From JBFLYO01 sp040756745 (GTDB taxonomy: Bacteria; Bacteroidota; Ignavibacteria; UBA10030; UBA6906), in the NCBI GenBank assembly GCA_040756745.1, contig JBFLYO010000001.1, positions 136,434-200,433 on the forward strand: 64,000 nt of DNA, given 5' to 3'. The notes below the pieces were generated by a model. The model was not told the origin of the DNA. It made no database searches and worked only from the letters and a program-made list of their open reading frames with translations. Shown in pieces: positions 17,021 to 25,401 of this stretch. Each line of letters opens with the position of its first letter. Position 1 is the first letter of the stretch. Position numbers and translations under genes: made by a program.

Positions 17021-17723
17021 GGAAAACGACGGGCCGGGCATCCGCCGCGGTTCGATCAGGACCTGGCCGTCGGACGAACGGCCGCGTGAAAAGCTCTTGC
17101 AGCATGGACCGTCGGTGTTGACCGATGCGGAACTGCTGGCAATTCTCCTTCGGACGGGGAGCGGGACGGAAAGTGCGGTGGATCTCTCCCGTGGACTCCT
17201 CGCGCGGGAGGGCGGGCTCCAGGGAATCGCGCGGCGCAATGTCGATGAGCTGACGCGGTGCACGGGGATCGGCGCGGTGAAGGCAGCCGGCATCATGGCC
17301 GCGGTGGAAATCGGACGGCGGCTGCAACGCGAGGGGAACAGTGGAAAGACATTCGTGAGGTCTCCTGAGGATGCGGCACGGCTACTTATCCCGCGTCTGC
17401 GCGATCTCCGGCACGAAGCGTTCATCGTCCTTGTCCTGGATTCCAACAACGGCGTCGTGGCGGACGTCGAACTCTCCCGTGGCACGCTGAACGCCAGCGT
17501 CGTCCATCCGCGTGAAGTATTCAAACTTGCCATCGACCGCCTCGGCGCCGCAGTGATCGTTGCCCACAACCATCCCAGTGGAAATCCCGAACCGAGCCGG
17601 GAAGATCTCGAGATCACTCGACAGCTCGCCGAAGCCGGGAGAATCGTCGGCATCCCGCTCCATGACCACCTGGTGATCGCCGGGAACGGATTTACCAGCC
17701 TCGCTTCCAGGGGACACCTGTGA
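16998..17723 (+). CDS. radC: RadC-family JAB-domain protein
   Basis: A 241-residue RadC/YeeS-type protein with an N-terminal helix-hairpin-helix-like region (LTDAELLAILLRTG, GIGAVKAAGIMAA) and a C-terminal JAB/MPN domain with the metal motif AHNHPSGNPEPSRED. The biochemical role is unproven despite the name. The frame is open upstream, but the ATG at 16998 has a very strong purine-rich ribosome site (GGAGGGAGGGGGG) in front, so the gene overlaps the end of the TPR gene by 23 bp. The 157 bp downstream contain the promoter at 17785. Confidence 0.9.
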   Translation: MSRGSYTEENDGPGIRRGSIRTWPSDERPREKLLQHGPSVLTDAELLAILLRTGSGTESAVDLSRGLLAREGGLQGIARRNVDELTRCTGIGAVKAAGIMAAVEIGRRLQREGNSGKTFVRSPEDAARLLIPRLRDLRHEAFIVLVLDSNNGVVADVELSRGTLNASVVHPREVFKLAIDRLGAAVIVAHNHPSGNPEPSREDLEITRQLAEAGRIVGIPLHDHLVIAGNGFTSLASRGHL

Positions 17724-17784
17724 TGTCCTTGAGGAATCGGCGCGAAATGCAGATTCCGACGCAATTCACGGCACGATTTCTTCA

Positions 17785-17813
17785 TTGACAAAAAGAGCTT
17801 TTTTCCGTATTGT
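17785..17813 (+). promoter_or_regulatory. Sigma70-type promoter for the lipoprotein-LysM unit
   Basis: TTGACA (17785-17790), 17 bp, TATTGT (17808-17813), 67 bp before the lipoprotein ATG. The pair of genes ends in a strong terminator at 18976, so this is a self-contained unit. Confidence 0.7.
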
Positions 17814-17880
17814 TGGTTTTAGTGTGGTTCCCACGGCAACGATGTACCCTATCACGTACCAACTCTCAGGAGGGGTTCCA

Positions 17881-18150
17881 ATGCGAAAACTTAACAGGAC
17901 GGTCACCGCGTGCGCGTTGGCTCTCCTCTTTTCAAGCTCGGCCGCTCTTGTAGGATGCTCATCGAGCCCCGACGAGGCGCAGATGAAGCAACTCAACGAC
18001 TTGAAAGAGGAAGTCACGTCCCTGGAGAAGGACGCCGCGGCGAAAGAGCAGCAGAAGGGCGCCCTGGACAGGGAAGTAGCTGAGAAAAACGCGAAGCTGA
18101 AGAAGTGCAACGACGATCAGGCGATCGTCAAGCAGCGGCTGGCGAAGTGA
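17881..18150 (+). CDS. Short coiled-coil lipoprotein
   Basis: An 89-residue protein with a signal peptide and lipobox ending ALVGC (Cys at ~residue 26), followed by a highly charged helix with heptad-like spacing (LNDLKEEVTSLEKDAAAKEQ). It looks like a Braun-lipoprotein-like envelope spacer, but has no recognised family motif. An excellent AGGAGGGG site precedes the ATG at 17881, so the longer in-frame ORF upstream is not used. It is co-transcribed with the LysM protein 31 bp downstream, which also carries a coiled coil, so the two may interact (inference). Confidence 0.8.
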   Translation: MRKLNRTVTACALALLFSSSAALVGCSSSPDEAQMKQLNDLKEEVTSLEKDAAAKEQQKGALDREVAEKNAKLKKCNDDQAIVKQRLAK

Positions 18151-18181
18151 ACGCACGATAACCGAAAAGGAGCCATCGACC

Positions 18182-18910
18182 ATGAAATGGAACAGTGCAT
18201 TCGTCGTGCTCGCCGCCCTGCTCGTGTTTGCAGCCGGAGCGACTGCACAGGAAATGACGAAGGAGCAATGGCAACAGGAAGTCACGAAATACACCCAGCA
18301 GCGGACCGAGCTGACCGCCAAGGTCAAAGCGCTGACCGATGAAGTGGCGCGCCTGCAGGCGCAATCCAGCCAGCTCGATGCCGACTATGAGAAGTGTCTC
18401 GACGCCCTCTATGCGCTGGTCGGGTCGGATCGGGCAAAGGCCGACGCCTACCGGTCGGAGATAGAGGCCGCGGAGAATACGGCCAACGAGCTCATGCGTC
18501 TTTCTGATGCGGACCTCGTCGAGCGCAGCAAGGACGTGGACGACCTCGCGGCGCGCGTGAAATCCCTCTGGGAAAACAAGCTGTCGCTCATCCCAGAGTT
18601 CTGGGACCGCCTGACCGCGTTGAACGACAAGGTGAAGAGCCTCCAGACGACCCTGGCCAACCAGGTGAAAGTGTACACGGTGGGCACGTGGGCGAAAGAC
18701 CGCGATTGCCTCTGGAACATCTCGAAGAAGAAAGACATCTACAACAACGCATGGCTCTGGCCCAAGATCTGGCAGGGGAATCGCGATGAGATCAAGGATC
18801 CCGACCTCATCTACAAGGGACAGAAGTTGAAAATCCCCAAAGGGAACGAGCTGAACGCGGAAGAGAAAGCCGCGGCAAAGAAATACTACGCGAAGAAGGC
18901 TGGCCAGTAG
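18182..18910 (+). CDS. Exported coiled-coil protein with C-terminal LysM-like domain
   Basis: A 242-residue protein. It has a signal peptide (residues 1-22, ending ATAQ), a long helical coiled-coil region (~25-150, LTAKVKALTDEVARLQAQ), and a C-terminal LysM-type segment (~165-225): VYTVGTWAKDRDCLWNISKKK, then PDLIYKGQKLKIPKG. LysM domains bind peptidoglycan, so this is probably a periplasmic or outer-membrane-linked cell-wall protein. The LysM segment has an extra DRDCLWNIS-type insertion seen in some FCB-group proteins. AAGGAG precedes the start. It ends a two-gene unit closed by the terminator at 18976. Confidence 0.8.
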   Translation: MKWNSAFVVLAALLVFAAGATAQEMTKEQWQQEVTKYTQQRTELTAKVKALTDEVARLQAQSSQLDADYEKCLDALYALVGSDRAKADAYRSEIEAAENTANELMRLSDADLVERSKDVDDLAARVKSLWENKLSLIPEFWDRLTALNDKVKSLQTTLANQVKVYTVGTWAKDRDCLWNISKKKDIYNNAWLWPKIWQGNRDEIKDPDLIYKGQKLKIPKGNELNAEEKAAAKKYYAKKAGQ

Positions 18911-18975
18911 GAGGCAGACGGCTTCGCGTGATGGAGTCCGCGTCCTGCGTCGGCAGGTCTTGTAACCACAGGCAG

Positions 18976-19017
18976 CCCCCTTCCCTGTCTAGCACAGGGG
19001 AGGGGGTTGTGTGTTTT
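18976..19017 (+). terminator. Strong intrinsic terminator
   Basis: A 13-bp stem with one G-U pair (18976-18988 with 18994-19006), loop CTAGC, then TTGTGTGTTTT. It closes the lipoprotein-LysM unit just before phoH. Confidence 0.9.
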
Positions 19018-19037
19018 CAGCAGGAAGGGGGGCACGA

Positions 19038-20063
19038 TTGACGGAAAAGAAGATCAGAATGGAGGGGGTGGACGCTCTGGCGCTGCTGGGGCTCAACGAT
19101 GCCAATCTTCAGGTCGTCGAAAAGCGGTTTGACTCCACCGTGGTGGTGCGCGGGGATACCATCATGCTCCGGGGAGAGGCGCCGGAGGTCGAACAGCTCG
19201 AACGGATCTTCAAGGAGATGATGTTCCTCCTGACCCGCAACGGGTCCCTAACGACGAACGACGTGGACACGGTCATCGATCTCGTCACCGCCAACGGCGA
19301 GCCCGCCCTTCCGCGGGCCGTGGCGTCGTCCCTCACGCGCGATGAGCTGGACACACTGATCCTGTTCACGAAGAACCAGATGATCAGGGCGAAGACGCCC
19401 GGCCAGCGGGCGTACGTGCGGGAGGTGCGGAAGAACGACATTGTCTTCGCTATCGGCCCGGCGGGGACCGGGAAAACCTACATGGCCGTCGCGCTTGCAG
19501 TCGCCGCGCTGAAGAACAACGAAGTGACGAAGATCGTGCTCACGCGCCCGGCCGTTGAGGCGGGCGAAAGCCTCGGGTTCCTCCCGGGCGACCTCAAGGA
19601 GAAGGTCGACCCCTATCTCCGTCCCCTGTATGACGCACTCGACGACATGCTGCCAGCCGAAAAGCTCCGCGGCTATATTGAGAAGCGCATCATTGAGATC
19701 GCGCCGCTGGCCTACATGCGCGGCCGGACCCTCAACAACGCCTTCGTGATCCTCGACGAGGCCCAGAACGCGTCTGCCATGCAAATGAAAATGTTCCTCA
19801 CCCGCCTCGGACCCAATTCGCGCGCCATCGTAACGGGCGACGTCACGCAAATCGACCTCCCGAACAAAATGGCCTCGGGGCTCGTGCAAATCCAGGAAGT
19901 CCTCCGGGGGGTGGAAGGAATATCGTTTGTCTACTTCGACCGGAACGACGTCGTACGGCACCGTCTCGTGAAGGACATCATCGATGCGTACGACAAGTAT
20001 CACAACGGCGGCCGTCCCGAGGGCCGCCCCGAGGATCCCCCCGAGGCTCTCGAGGGGTCCTAG
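19038..20063 (+). CDS. phoH: PhoH-family ATPase
   Basis: A 341-residue PhoH-like P-loop protein with Walker A GPAGTGKT, TRPAVEAGESLGFLPGDLKEK and the Walker B VILDEAQN, followed by TGDVTQIDLP. The family is ATP-binding with suspected RNA-related functions, often encoded near ybeY. I choose the TTG at 19038, preceded by AGGAAGGGGGG; an in-frame GTG at 19011 lies inside the terminator, and ATG 19059 is another option. The C-terminus is a Pro/Glu/Gly tail (GGRPEGRPEDPPEALEGS). Its stop codon shares the palindrome CTAG with the stop of convergent mazG. Confidence 0.92.
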   Translation: MTEKKIRMEGVDALALLGLNDANLQVVEKRFDSTVVVRGDTIMLRGEAPEVEQLERIFKEMMFLLTRNGSLTTNDVDTVIDLVTANGEPALPRAVASSLTRDELDTLILFTKNQMIRAKTPGQRAYVREVRKNDIVFAIGPAGTGKTYMAVALAVAALKNNEVTKIVLTRPAVEAGESLGFLPGDLKEKVDPYLRPLYDALDDMLPAEKLRGYIEKRIIEIAPLAYMRGRTLNNAFVILDEAQNASAMQMKMFLTRLGPNSRAIVTGDVTQIDLPNKMASGLVQIQEVLRGVEGISFVYFDRNDVVRHRLVKDIIDAYDKYHNGGRPEGRPEDPPEALEGS

Positions 20064-20860
20064 GACGACCGCCGTTTCCGTTTCGCCTTGTTCCAGAGCG
20101 CATCCATCTCGCCGAGCGTCGCATTCTGGACCGAGCGCCCCCGCCGGGCAAGGGAGCGTTCGATGTAGCGGAACCGGTGTGTGAACCGGCGGACCGTCCC
20201 ACGCAGTGCCTGCTCCGGGTCGACCCCCAGGAACCGCGCAAAGTTGACGAGGGCGAAGAGCAGGTCCCCGAATTCCTCCTCGCGCCGCGCCCACGCCTCC
20301 CGGCGCGAAGCGGTCCGAAGCTCTTCCATCTCTTCACGTACCTTCTTCCAAACATCCCCCGCCCGCTCCCAGTCGAACCCCGCCTTTGACGCACGCTGCT
20401 GTACCCGGAGGGCGCGTTGCAGGGACGGCAAGGCAGTGGGAACGCCGTCGAGGAGAGAGCGCCTGCCTTCCCTCATCTTCAGCCGCTCCCACCTGTGCTC
20501 AACGTCCCGGGCGCCGCGCACGGTGGCCGATCCGAACACATGCGGGTGCCGCCTGATCAGCTTGTCGTTGATGTTCCGCAGGACATGCTGCAGGGTGAAC
20601 TCTCCCCGTTGTTCCGCGATCGTTGCATGCATGGCGACGTGCAGGAGAAGGTCACCCAGCTCGGGCATCAGTCCCGCCATGTTGCGGCGGTCGAGCGTCT
20701 CGACCACCTCGTACGCCTCTTCGATCAGACTTGCGCGCAGCGAACGGTGGGTCTGTGCCTTGTCCCATGGGCACTCGGCGCGGAGCCGGCGCACGATGCG
20801 GATGAACCGGCGGAATTCATGGACCGGGATTGGCGGATAGCGTGTCGTCGTCATCGACAT
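20060..20860 (-). CDS. mazG: Nucleoside triphosphate pyrophosphohydrolase MazG
   Basis: A tandem-domain MazG of ~266 residues. The first domain has CPWDKAQTHRSL, the metal-binding EEAYE motif (LIEEAYEVVETLD) and ELGDLLLHV; the second has EEMEEL and EEFGDLLFALVNFARFLGVDPE. It hydrolyses (d)NTPs to monophosphates, a house-cleaning role. The start is uncertain: the frame runs to a TTG at 20908, but the ATGs at 20860 and 20854 fit the family better. None has a clear ribosome site. Its 3' end overlaps phoH tail to tail. Confidence 0.9.
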   Translation of the reverse strand: MSMTTTRYPPIPVHEFRRFIRIVRRLRAECPWDKAQTHRSLRASLIEEAYEVVETLDRRNMAGLMPELGDLLLHVAMHATIAEQRGEFTLQHVLRNINDKLIRRHPHVFGSATVRGARDVEHRWERLKMREGRRSLLDGVPTALPSLQRALRVQQRASKAGFDWERAGDVWKKVREEMEELRTASRREAWARREEEFGDLLFALVNFARFLGVDPEQALRGTVRRFTHRFRYIERSLARRGRSVQNATLGEMDALWNKAKRKRRSS

Positions 20861-20913
20861 GAAGGAAATTGGACTGTCCAACATAGCGAACCATGCCGTC
20901 ACTTGCAATGGGC

Positions 20914-20942
20914 TGGAATCTCATGGAGGCCTTCTCTATATT
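20914..20942 (+). promoter_or_regulatory. Possible promoter for the amidohydrolase gene
   Basis: A good -10 box TATATT (20937-20942), but a weak -35 (TGGAAT, 20914-20919) at 17 bp. It predicts a transcript start near 20949, just before the ATG at 20970. Confidence 0.4.
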
Positions 20943-20969
20943 GTTGAGCACTTGAACCACGGTCAGATC

Positions 20970-22688
20970 ATGCGCTCATGGAAATCCGCGTTCGTCCTGC
21001 TCGGCCTGCTCATCGGCGCCGGCGTCATCCTCTCCGTCATCCTCTCACATTCCGTGCGGCGTACAGCCACCATGCTTCTGGTGAATGGCGTCATATATAC
21101 AGTGTCTGACCCCGTCCCGCGCCACGGGGCAATCGCCATCAGGGGCGGGACAATTGCCGCAGTCGGCCCGTCGGAAGACCTGCGCAGCAGCTTCGATGCG
21201 GACACCGTCATCGACCTTCACGGCAAACCGGTGTATCCCGGTTTCATCGATTCGCATGCACATCTCGAAGGACTTGGCGCGGCCCTGATGAACCTGAACC
21301 TTTCCGGCATAGCGTCGGCGGCAGAAGCGGCGGCGCGTGTTGCTGCCGCAGCACGGGAGCCCGCCCACGGCGGCTGGATCCGGGGAAGAGGCTGGGACCA
21401 GAACCGCTGGCCGGGGAAAAGATTTCCGGATCGTCACGTTCTCGACCGGGTGTGTCCCGATATCCCCGTGTTCTTGAAACGGGTCGATGGCCACGCCGTC
21501 TGGGTGAACTCCAAAGTGCTCTCGCTTGCCGGGATTACCCGACAGACGCCCGATCCACCGGGAGGGAGGATCCTCCGCGATGCGCGCGGGGAGCCGACCG
21601 GCGTCTTCGTGGACAACGCCGTAAATGTACTCGAAGCGGTCATCCCGCCGCCGTCGCGCGAAGAGCGGATCGAAGCGATCCGGCGGGCTGTCGCGGCCTG
21701 CCTGTCGTTCGGACTGACCGAAGTGCACGATATGGGGGTTGACCGTGAGGGGGTGGAGCTCTATGCGTCGATGATCGAGAGCGGACAGTTTCCCTTCCGG
21801 GTCTACGTCGCAGTGGACGGCTCGAGCCGGGAGACGTGGGAGTACTTCAGGAGATCGGGGCCCCTGGTGGGGGGGTTCAACGGGCGGCTCACGGTGCGCG
21901 CAGTCAAGCTATACGCCGATGGTGCACTTGGCTCCCGGGGTGCGGCGCTCTTCGAGTCATACGCGGATGAGCCGGGGAATCGGGGGCTGACACTGACCTC
22001 AACGAAAGATCTTCTGGCGGCGGCAACGCAATCACTGGAGAGCGGGTTCCAGCTCTGCACGCACGCCATCGGTGACCGGGCTAACGCTATCGTGCTCGAC
22101 GTCTATCAGGAAGCATTCGAGGACGACGCACGGAAGGGCCGTGAGGGACGGTTCCGTGTTGAACATGCCCAGGTGCTTGCGCCGGCAGAGATCCCGCGCT
22201 TTGCGAAACTTGGCGTTCTGCCGATGATGCAGCCGACTCATTGCACGTCGGACATGCCGTGGGCGGAGTCACGGCTCGGGCCGACACGCGTCGCCGGCGC
22301 GTACGCGTGGCGATCGCTCCTGCGTGCGGGGAGCATCATCCCCGGCGGTTCCGATTTTCCCGTCGAGAGCCCGAATCCTCTCCTCGGAGTGTACGCGGCT
22401 GTGACACGCCAGGATCCGGACGGCAGTCCGTCCGGAGGTTGGTATCCCGATCAGTGCATGACGCGCGAAGAGGCGCTGAAGTCGTTTACCGTGTGGGGTG
22501 CATACGCGGGGCTTCAGGAGAAGGTCAAGGGGACCATCGAGCCGGGGAAATGGGCCGACCTGGTCGTTCTGTCCGACGACATCATGACGATCCCTGCAGC
22601 GGCAATTCCGCAGGTTCGGGTTGAAATGACGCTGGTGGGGGGTTCCATCGTGTACCGTAGCACCGCTCAGGGAGTCGCCGAGCAGTGA
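20970..22688 (+). CDS. Membrane-anchored amidohydrolase (YtcJ-like)
   Basis: A 572-residue protein. A single N-terminal membrane segment (about residues 6-28) is followed by an amidohydrolase_3 domain with the metal motif DSHAHLEG (HxH), the carboxy-Lys region VKLYADGALGSRGA, HAIGDRAN, EHAQVL and the late Asp in GSDFPVES. The product is a metal-dependent hydrolase of unknown substrate, likely facing the periplasm. The ATG at 20970 is chosen; the frame is open to 20859, but that part crosses the likely promoter. The stop overlaps the start of the MFS gene (GTGA). Confidence 0.88.
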   Translation: MRSWKSAFVLLGLLIGAGVILSVILSHSVRRTATMLLVNGVIYTVSDPVPRHGAIAIRGGTIAAVGPSEDLRSSFDADTVIDLHGKPVYPGFIDSHAHLEGLGAALMNLNLSGIASAAEAAARVAAAAREPAHGGWIRGRGWDQNRWPGKRFPDRHVLDRVCPDIPVFLKRVDGHAVWVNSKVLSLAGITRQTPDPPGGRILRDARGEPTGVFVDNAVNVLEAVIPPPSREERIEAIRRAVAACLSFGLTEVHDMGVDREGVELYASMIESGQFPFRVYVAVDGSSRETWEYFRRSGPLVGGFNGRLTVRAVKLYADGALGSRGAALFESYADEPGNRGLTLTSTKDLLAAATQSLESGFQLCTHAIGDRANAIVLDVYQEAFEDDARKGREGRFRVEHAQVLAPAEIPRFAKLGVLPMMQPTHCTSDMPWAESRLGPTRVAGAYAWRSLLRAGSIIPGGSDFPVESPNPLLGVYAAVTRQDPDGSPSGGWYPDQCMTREEALKSFTVWGAYAGLQEKVKGTIEPGKWADLVVLSDDIMTIPAAAIPQVRVEMTLVGGSIVYRSTAQGVAEQ

Positions 22689-23962
22689 CGGAAACGGCGC
22701 CGGCCCCCGGATCTGATTCTTCCCGAATCGAACGGAAGAATTTTCTTCTCAACGCGGCGGAAGGGGCGCTGTTCATCTCTTCTACCGCCTTCATCAACCC
22801 TCAGACCGTTCTCCCGGCTCTCGTCAGCCGCCTCGGCGGAAGCAACATCGTCATCGGTGCGCTCGGGGTGCTGGTCTATTTCGGAGCGTTCCTTCCACAG
22901 ATCTTCTCGGCTCGGCACGTCGAGACTCTTCCGTGGAAGAAGAAATGGGCGCTCGCTCTGGGCACGACGCAGAGGTCTTTTGTCCTGCTCACGGGCGTGA
23001 TGCTCCTTGCCTTTGGAGGGGATCGCCCCGCTATTGCGCTCTGGACCTTCATGGTCCTGTACACGCTGATGCAGTTGGCTGGCGGGGTGACGACGCCGGG
23101 CTGGTATGAGCTGTTTGCCAAACTCACTCCTCCGAGGAAGCGGGGCCGCCTGGTCGGGATCCGCACGTCTCTCGGTGGGGCAGGAGCCTTTGTCTGCGGC
23201 CTGTTGCTCACCTGGCTGCTCGGCACCTACGCATTCCCCTTGAGCTTCGCGCTGGCCTTCTTCTGTGCGTATCTCCTGCAGATGTCGTCGATCGCGACCC
23301 AGTACCATCTGATCGAGCAGGCCCCGAGTGCGACGACGGCCCATCGTCCGATCGACACATTCCTGCGGGAGCTCCCGAATGTCCTGCGCAACAACCCCCC
23401 GTTCAGGGCTTTCGTTTCCTCCTCGGCACTGCTGACGGTCGCCGCCATGCCCATCGGTTTCTACACGGTGTACGCGCTGCATCATTTCCATGCCGATGAG
23501 TCGGTGGTGGGGGAATTCACGCTGACGATGGTCGCGGTCCAGGTGGTGAGCGCACTCGTGAACGGGTTTATTGCGGATCGGTACGGCAACAAACTTGTCC
23601 TTGCTGTGGCTGCTTCGGCGCTGCTGCTGGCGAGCCTGATCGCCCTCGTGGCGCCCACGCTGGGATGGTTCCGGCTCGTCTATGTCCTTCTGGGGGTCAA
23701 TCTCGGGACAGAGACGATGACAAGGTACAACATCTCCGTGGAGTACGGTCCCGCGAATCAACGATCGACGTATATCGGGCTGATGAATACCATGCTCGCT
23801 CCGTTCTACCTCTCGGGCATGGTCGGTGGCATGCTCGCCGAATGGCTTGGCTTTGGCGCCGTGTTCGCGGGAGGCGTGATCTTCTCGGTGATTGGTATCC
23901 TCGCGCTGGTACAGCGGGTGGCTGATCCGCGCACGTTGCAAACGGCAGGAAGCCACGGGTGA
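22685..23962 (+). CDS. Major facilitator superfamily transporter
   Basis: A 425-residue hydrophobic protein with about 12 membrane segments, two halves joined by a polar loop near residues 200-240, and a family-like TPPRKRGRLVGIRTSLGG loop after the fourth to fifth segment. It starts with GTG and overlaps the amidohydrolase gene by 4 bp, so it may move that enzyme's substrate or product (inference). The substrate is not recognisable. Confidence 0.85.
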   Translation: MTETAPAPGSDSSRIERKNFLLNAAEGALFISSTAFINPQTVLPALVSRLGGSNIVIGALGVLVYFGAFLPQIFSARHVETLPWKKKWALALGTTQRSFVLLTGVMLLAFGGDRPAIALWTFMVLYTLMQLAGGVTTPGWYELFAKLTPPRKRGRLVGIRTSLGGAGAFVCGLLLTWLLGTYAFPLSFALAFFCAYLLQMSSIATQYHLIEQAPSATTAHRPIDTFLRELPNVLRNNPPFRAFVSSSALLTVAAMPIGFYTVYALHHFHADESVVGEFTLTMVAVQVVSALVNGFIADRYGNKLVLAVAASALLLASLIALVAPTLGWFRLVYVLLGVNLGTETMTRYNISVEYGPANQRSTYIGLMNTMLAPFYLSGMVGGMLAEWLGFGAVFAGGVIFSVIGILALVQRVADPRTLQTAGSHG

Positions 23963-23978
23963 CCTCTCAATGAAAGCA

Positions 23979-24007
23979 TTGCATTTCCGCCAGTCCACAC
24001 CTATATT
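23979..24007 (+). promoter_or_regulatory. Sigma70-type promoter for prmC-dtd
   Basis: TTGCAT (23979-23984), 17 bp, TATATT (24002-24007). The prmC ATG at 24017 begins 9 bases after the -10 box, so the mRNA would be nearly leaderless. Confidence 0.65.
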
Positions 24008-24016
24008 GAGCGACAG

Positions 24017-24928
24017 ATGAGCGCGGGAGCTGATCTGAGAACGGAGGTGCAAAGCTCCGCATGGACGGTGCTGTCGCTTCTCCGGTGGGCGGAGCGGTAT
24101 CTGACAGAGCGGGGATTCGATGAGGCACGGCTTCATGTGGAACTGCTGCTTGCCCATGTGCTGGACGTGGGGCGACTGCAACTCTACCTCCAGTTCGACC
24201 GGCCTCTGACGGCGGAAGAGCTGGCGCAGTTTAAGGAGCTGTTCCTGCGCCGCACGAGACACGAGCCGTTGCAATACATCCTCGGTGAGACCTTGTTCAT
24301 GGGGCTACCGATCTCCGTCGACCGGCGCGTGCTGATTCCGCGCCCGGAGACCGAACTCCTGGTCGAGGCGGTCATCAACGCCGAGAAGGGCTGGGGGGAC
24401 GCCCGGAACATTGAAATCCTCGACGTCGGCACAGGGTCGGGCAATGTTGCCATCGCCCTTGCCCGGTTTCTCCCGACGGCGGCCGTGACGTCTATCGATC
24501 GTGACCGTGACGCCCTTGCGGTGGCGGAGAGCAACGCCCAGCGAAATCATGTTCCCGGTATACGGTTCATCGAATGCGACCTGCTGTCGGGTCAGTTACC
24601 GGCCGGCGATTTTGACGTTATCGTCTCGAATCCGCCCTACGTGTCCGAGGAGGAGTTCGCCTCGCTTCAACCGGAAATACGGGAGTTCGAACCACGATAT
24701 GCCGTGACGGACGGCGGTGACGGGCTCAGGTTCATCAGGCGAATCGCGGCTCTGGCGTCGGAGAAACTCCTCCCGGGCGGGAGGGTGTTCCTGGAGATCG
24801 GGTACAATCAGCGCGAAGCCGTAACCCGGATCCTTGCGGAGGCAGGCCTGGAGAGTGTTGCCGTCCGAGACGATTTCGCCGGCAACCCGAGAATCGCCTC
24901 CGGGCGTCGTTCGGGAGCGGCGACGTGA
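24017..24928 (+). CDS. prmC: Release-factor glutamine methyltransferase PrmC
   Basis: A 303-residue protein that methylates the GGQ glutamine of peptide-chain release factors. The N-terminal helical domain (~15-90) carries ARLHVELLLAHVL and EPLQYILGE; the methyltransferase domain has RPETELLVEAV, the SAM motif LDVGTGSGNVAIAL and the catalytic NPPYVSEEE. The start at ATG 24017 lies only 9 bases after a -10 box, which suggests leaderless translation. The stop overlaps dtd by 4 bp (GTGA). Confidence 0.95.
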   Translation: MSAGADLRTEVQSSAWTVLSLLRWAERYLTERGFDEARLHVELLLAHVLDVGRLQLYLQFDRPLTAEELAQFKELFLRRTRHEPLQYILGETLFMGLPISVDRRVLIPRPETELLVEAVINAEKGWGDARNIEILDVGTGSGNVAIALARFLPTAAVTSIDRDRDALAVAESNAQRNHVPGIRFIECDLLSGQLPAGDFDVIVSNPPYVSEEEFASLQPEIREFEPRYAVTDGGDGLRFIRRIAALASEKLLPGGRVFLEIGYNQREAVTRILAEAGLESVAVRDDFAGNPRIASGRRSGAAT

Positions 24929-25401
24929 GGGCTGTCGTTCAACGGGTCCGGCAGGGTGGCGTGACCTCCGGCGGGCGCACGCTTGCCTCCATCGGCAAAG
25001 GTTACGTTATCCTGGTGGGCGTGCGGATGGGAGACACGAGGGAAGACGCGCTCTTCCTCGCGGACAAGTGTGCCGCCCTCCGCGTGATGGCCGATGCGGA
25101 GGGGAAGATGAATCTCTCGCTCCGCGACGCTGGCGGCGCGGCAATCGTCGTTTCGCAGTTTACCCTGTACGGCGATGCGCGCAAGGGGAACCGTCCCGGC
25201 TTCAGCGACGCAGCTCCCCCCAACGAAGCAATCCCGTTGTACGAGCTGTTTATCAGCCGCATGCGCGAGCATCTCGGCAGCGATGCGGTGCATACCGGGG
25301 AGTTCGGCGCGATGATGGACGTGACCATCGTCAACGACGGCCCTGTGACGATTTTGCTCGAGAGCCCTAACCATAACCATCCAAGGAGCGCAACACCATG
25401 A
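24925..25401 (+). CDS. dtd: D-aminoacyl-tRNA deacylase
   Basis: A 158-residue DTD protein that removes D-amino acids from tRNA. It has MRAVVQRV at the N-terminus, the signature SQFTLYGDARKGNRPGFSDAAPP and the active-site Gly-Pro in NDGPVT. It uses a GTG start, overlapping prmC; the usual length is ~150. It overlaps the next gene by 4 bp. Confidence 0.95.
   Translation: MRAVVQRVRQGGVTSGGRTLASIGKGYVILVGVRMGDTREDALFLADKCAALRVMADAEGKMNLSLRDAGGAAIVVSQFTLYGDARKGNRPGFSDAAPPNEAIPLYELFISRMREHLGSDAVHTGEFGAMMDVTIVNDGPVTILLESPNHNHPRSATP

Noticed and set aside
15449..17791. A 780-codon open frame on the minus strand
   Set aside because: It is antisense to the TPR/periplasmic-binding gene and radC, both with clear family motifs; long antisense frames are expected at this GC content.
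22667..24274. A 535-codon minus-strand frame
   Set aside because: Antisense to the MFS permease and prmC; composition is Arg/Gln/His-rich without any motif.
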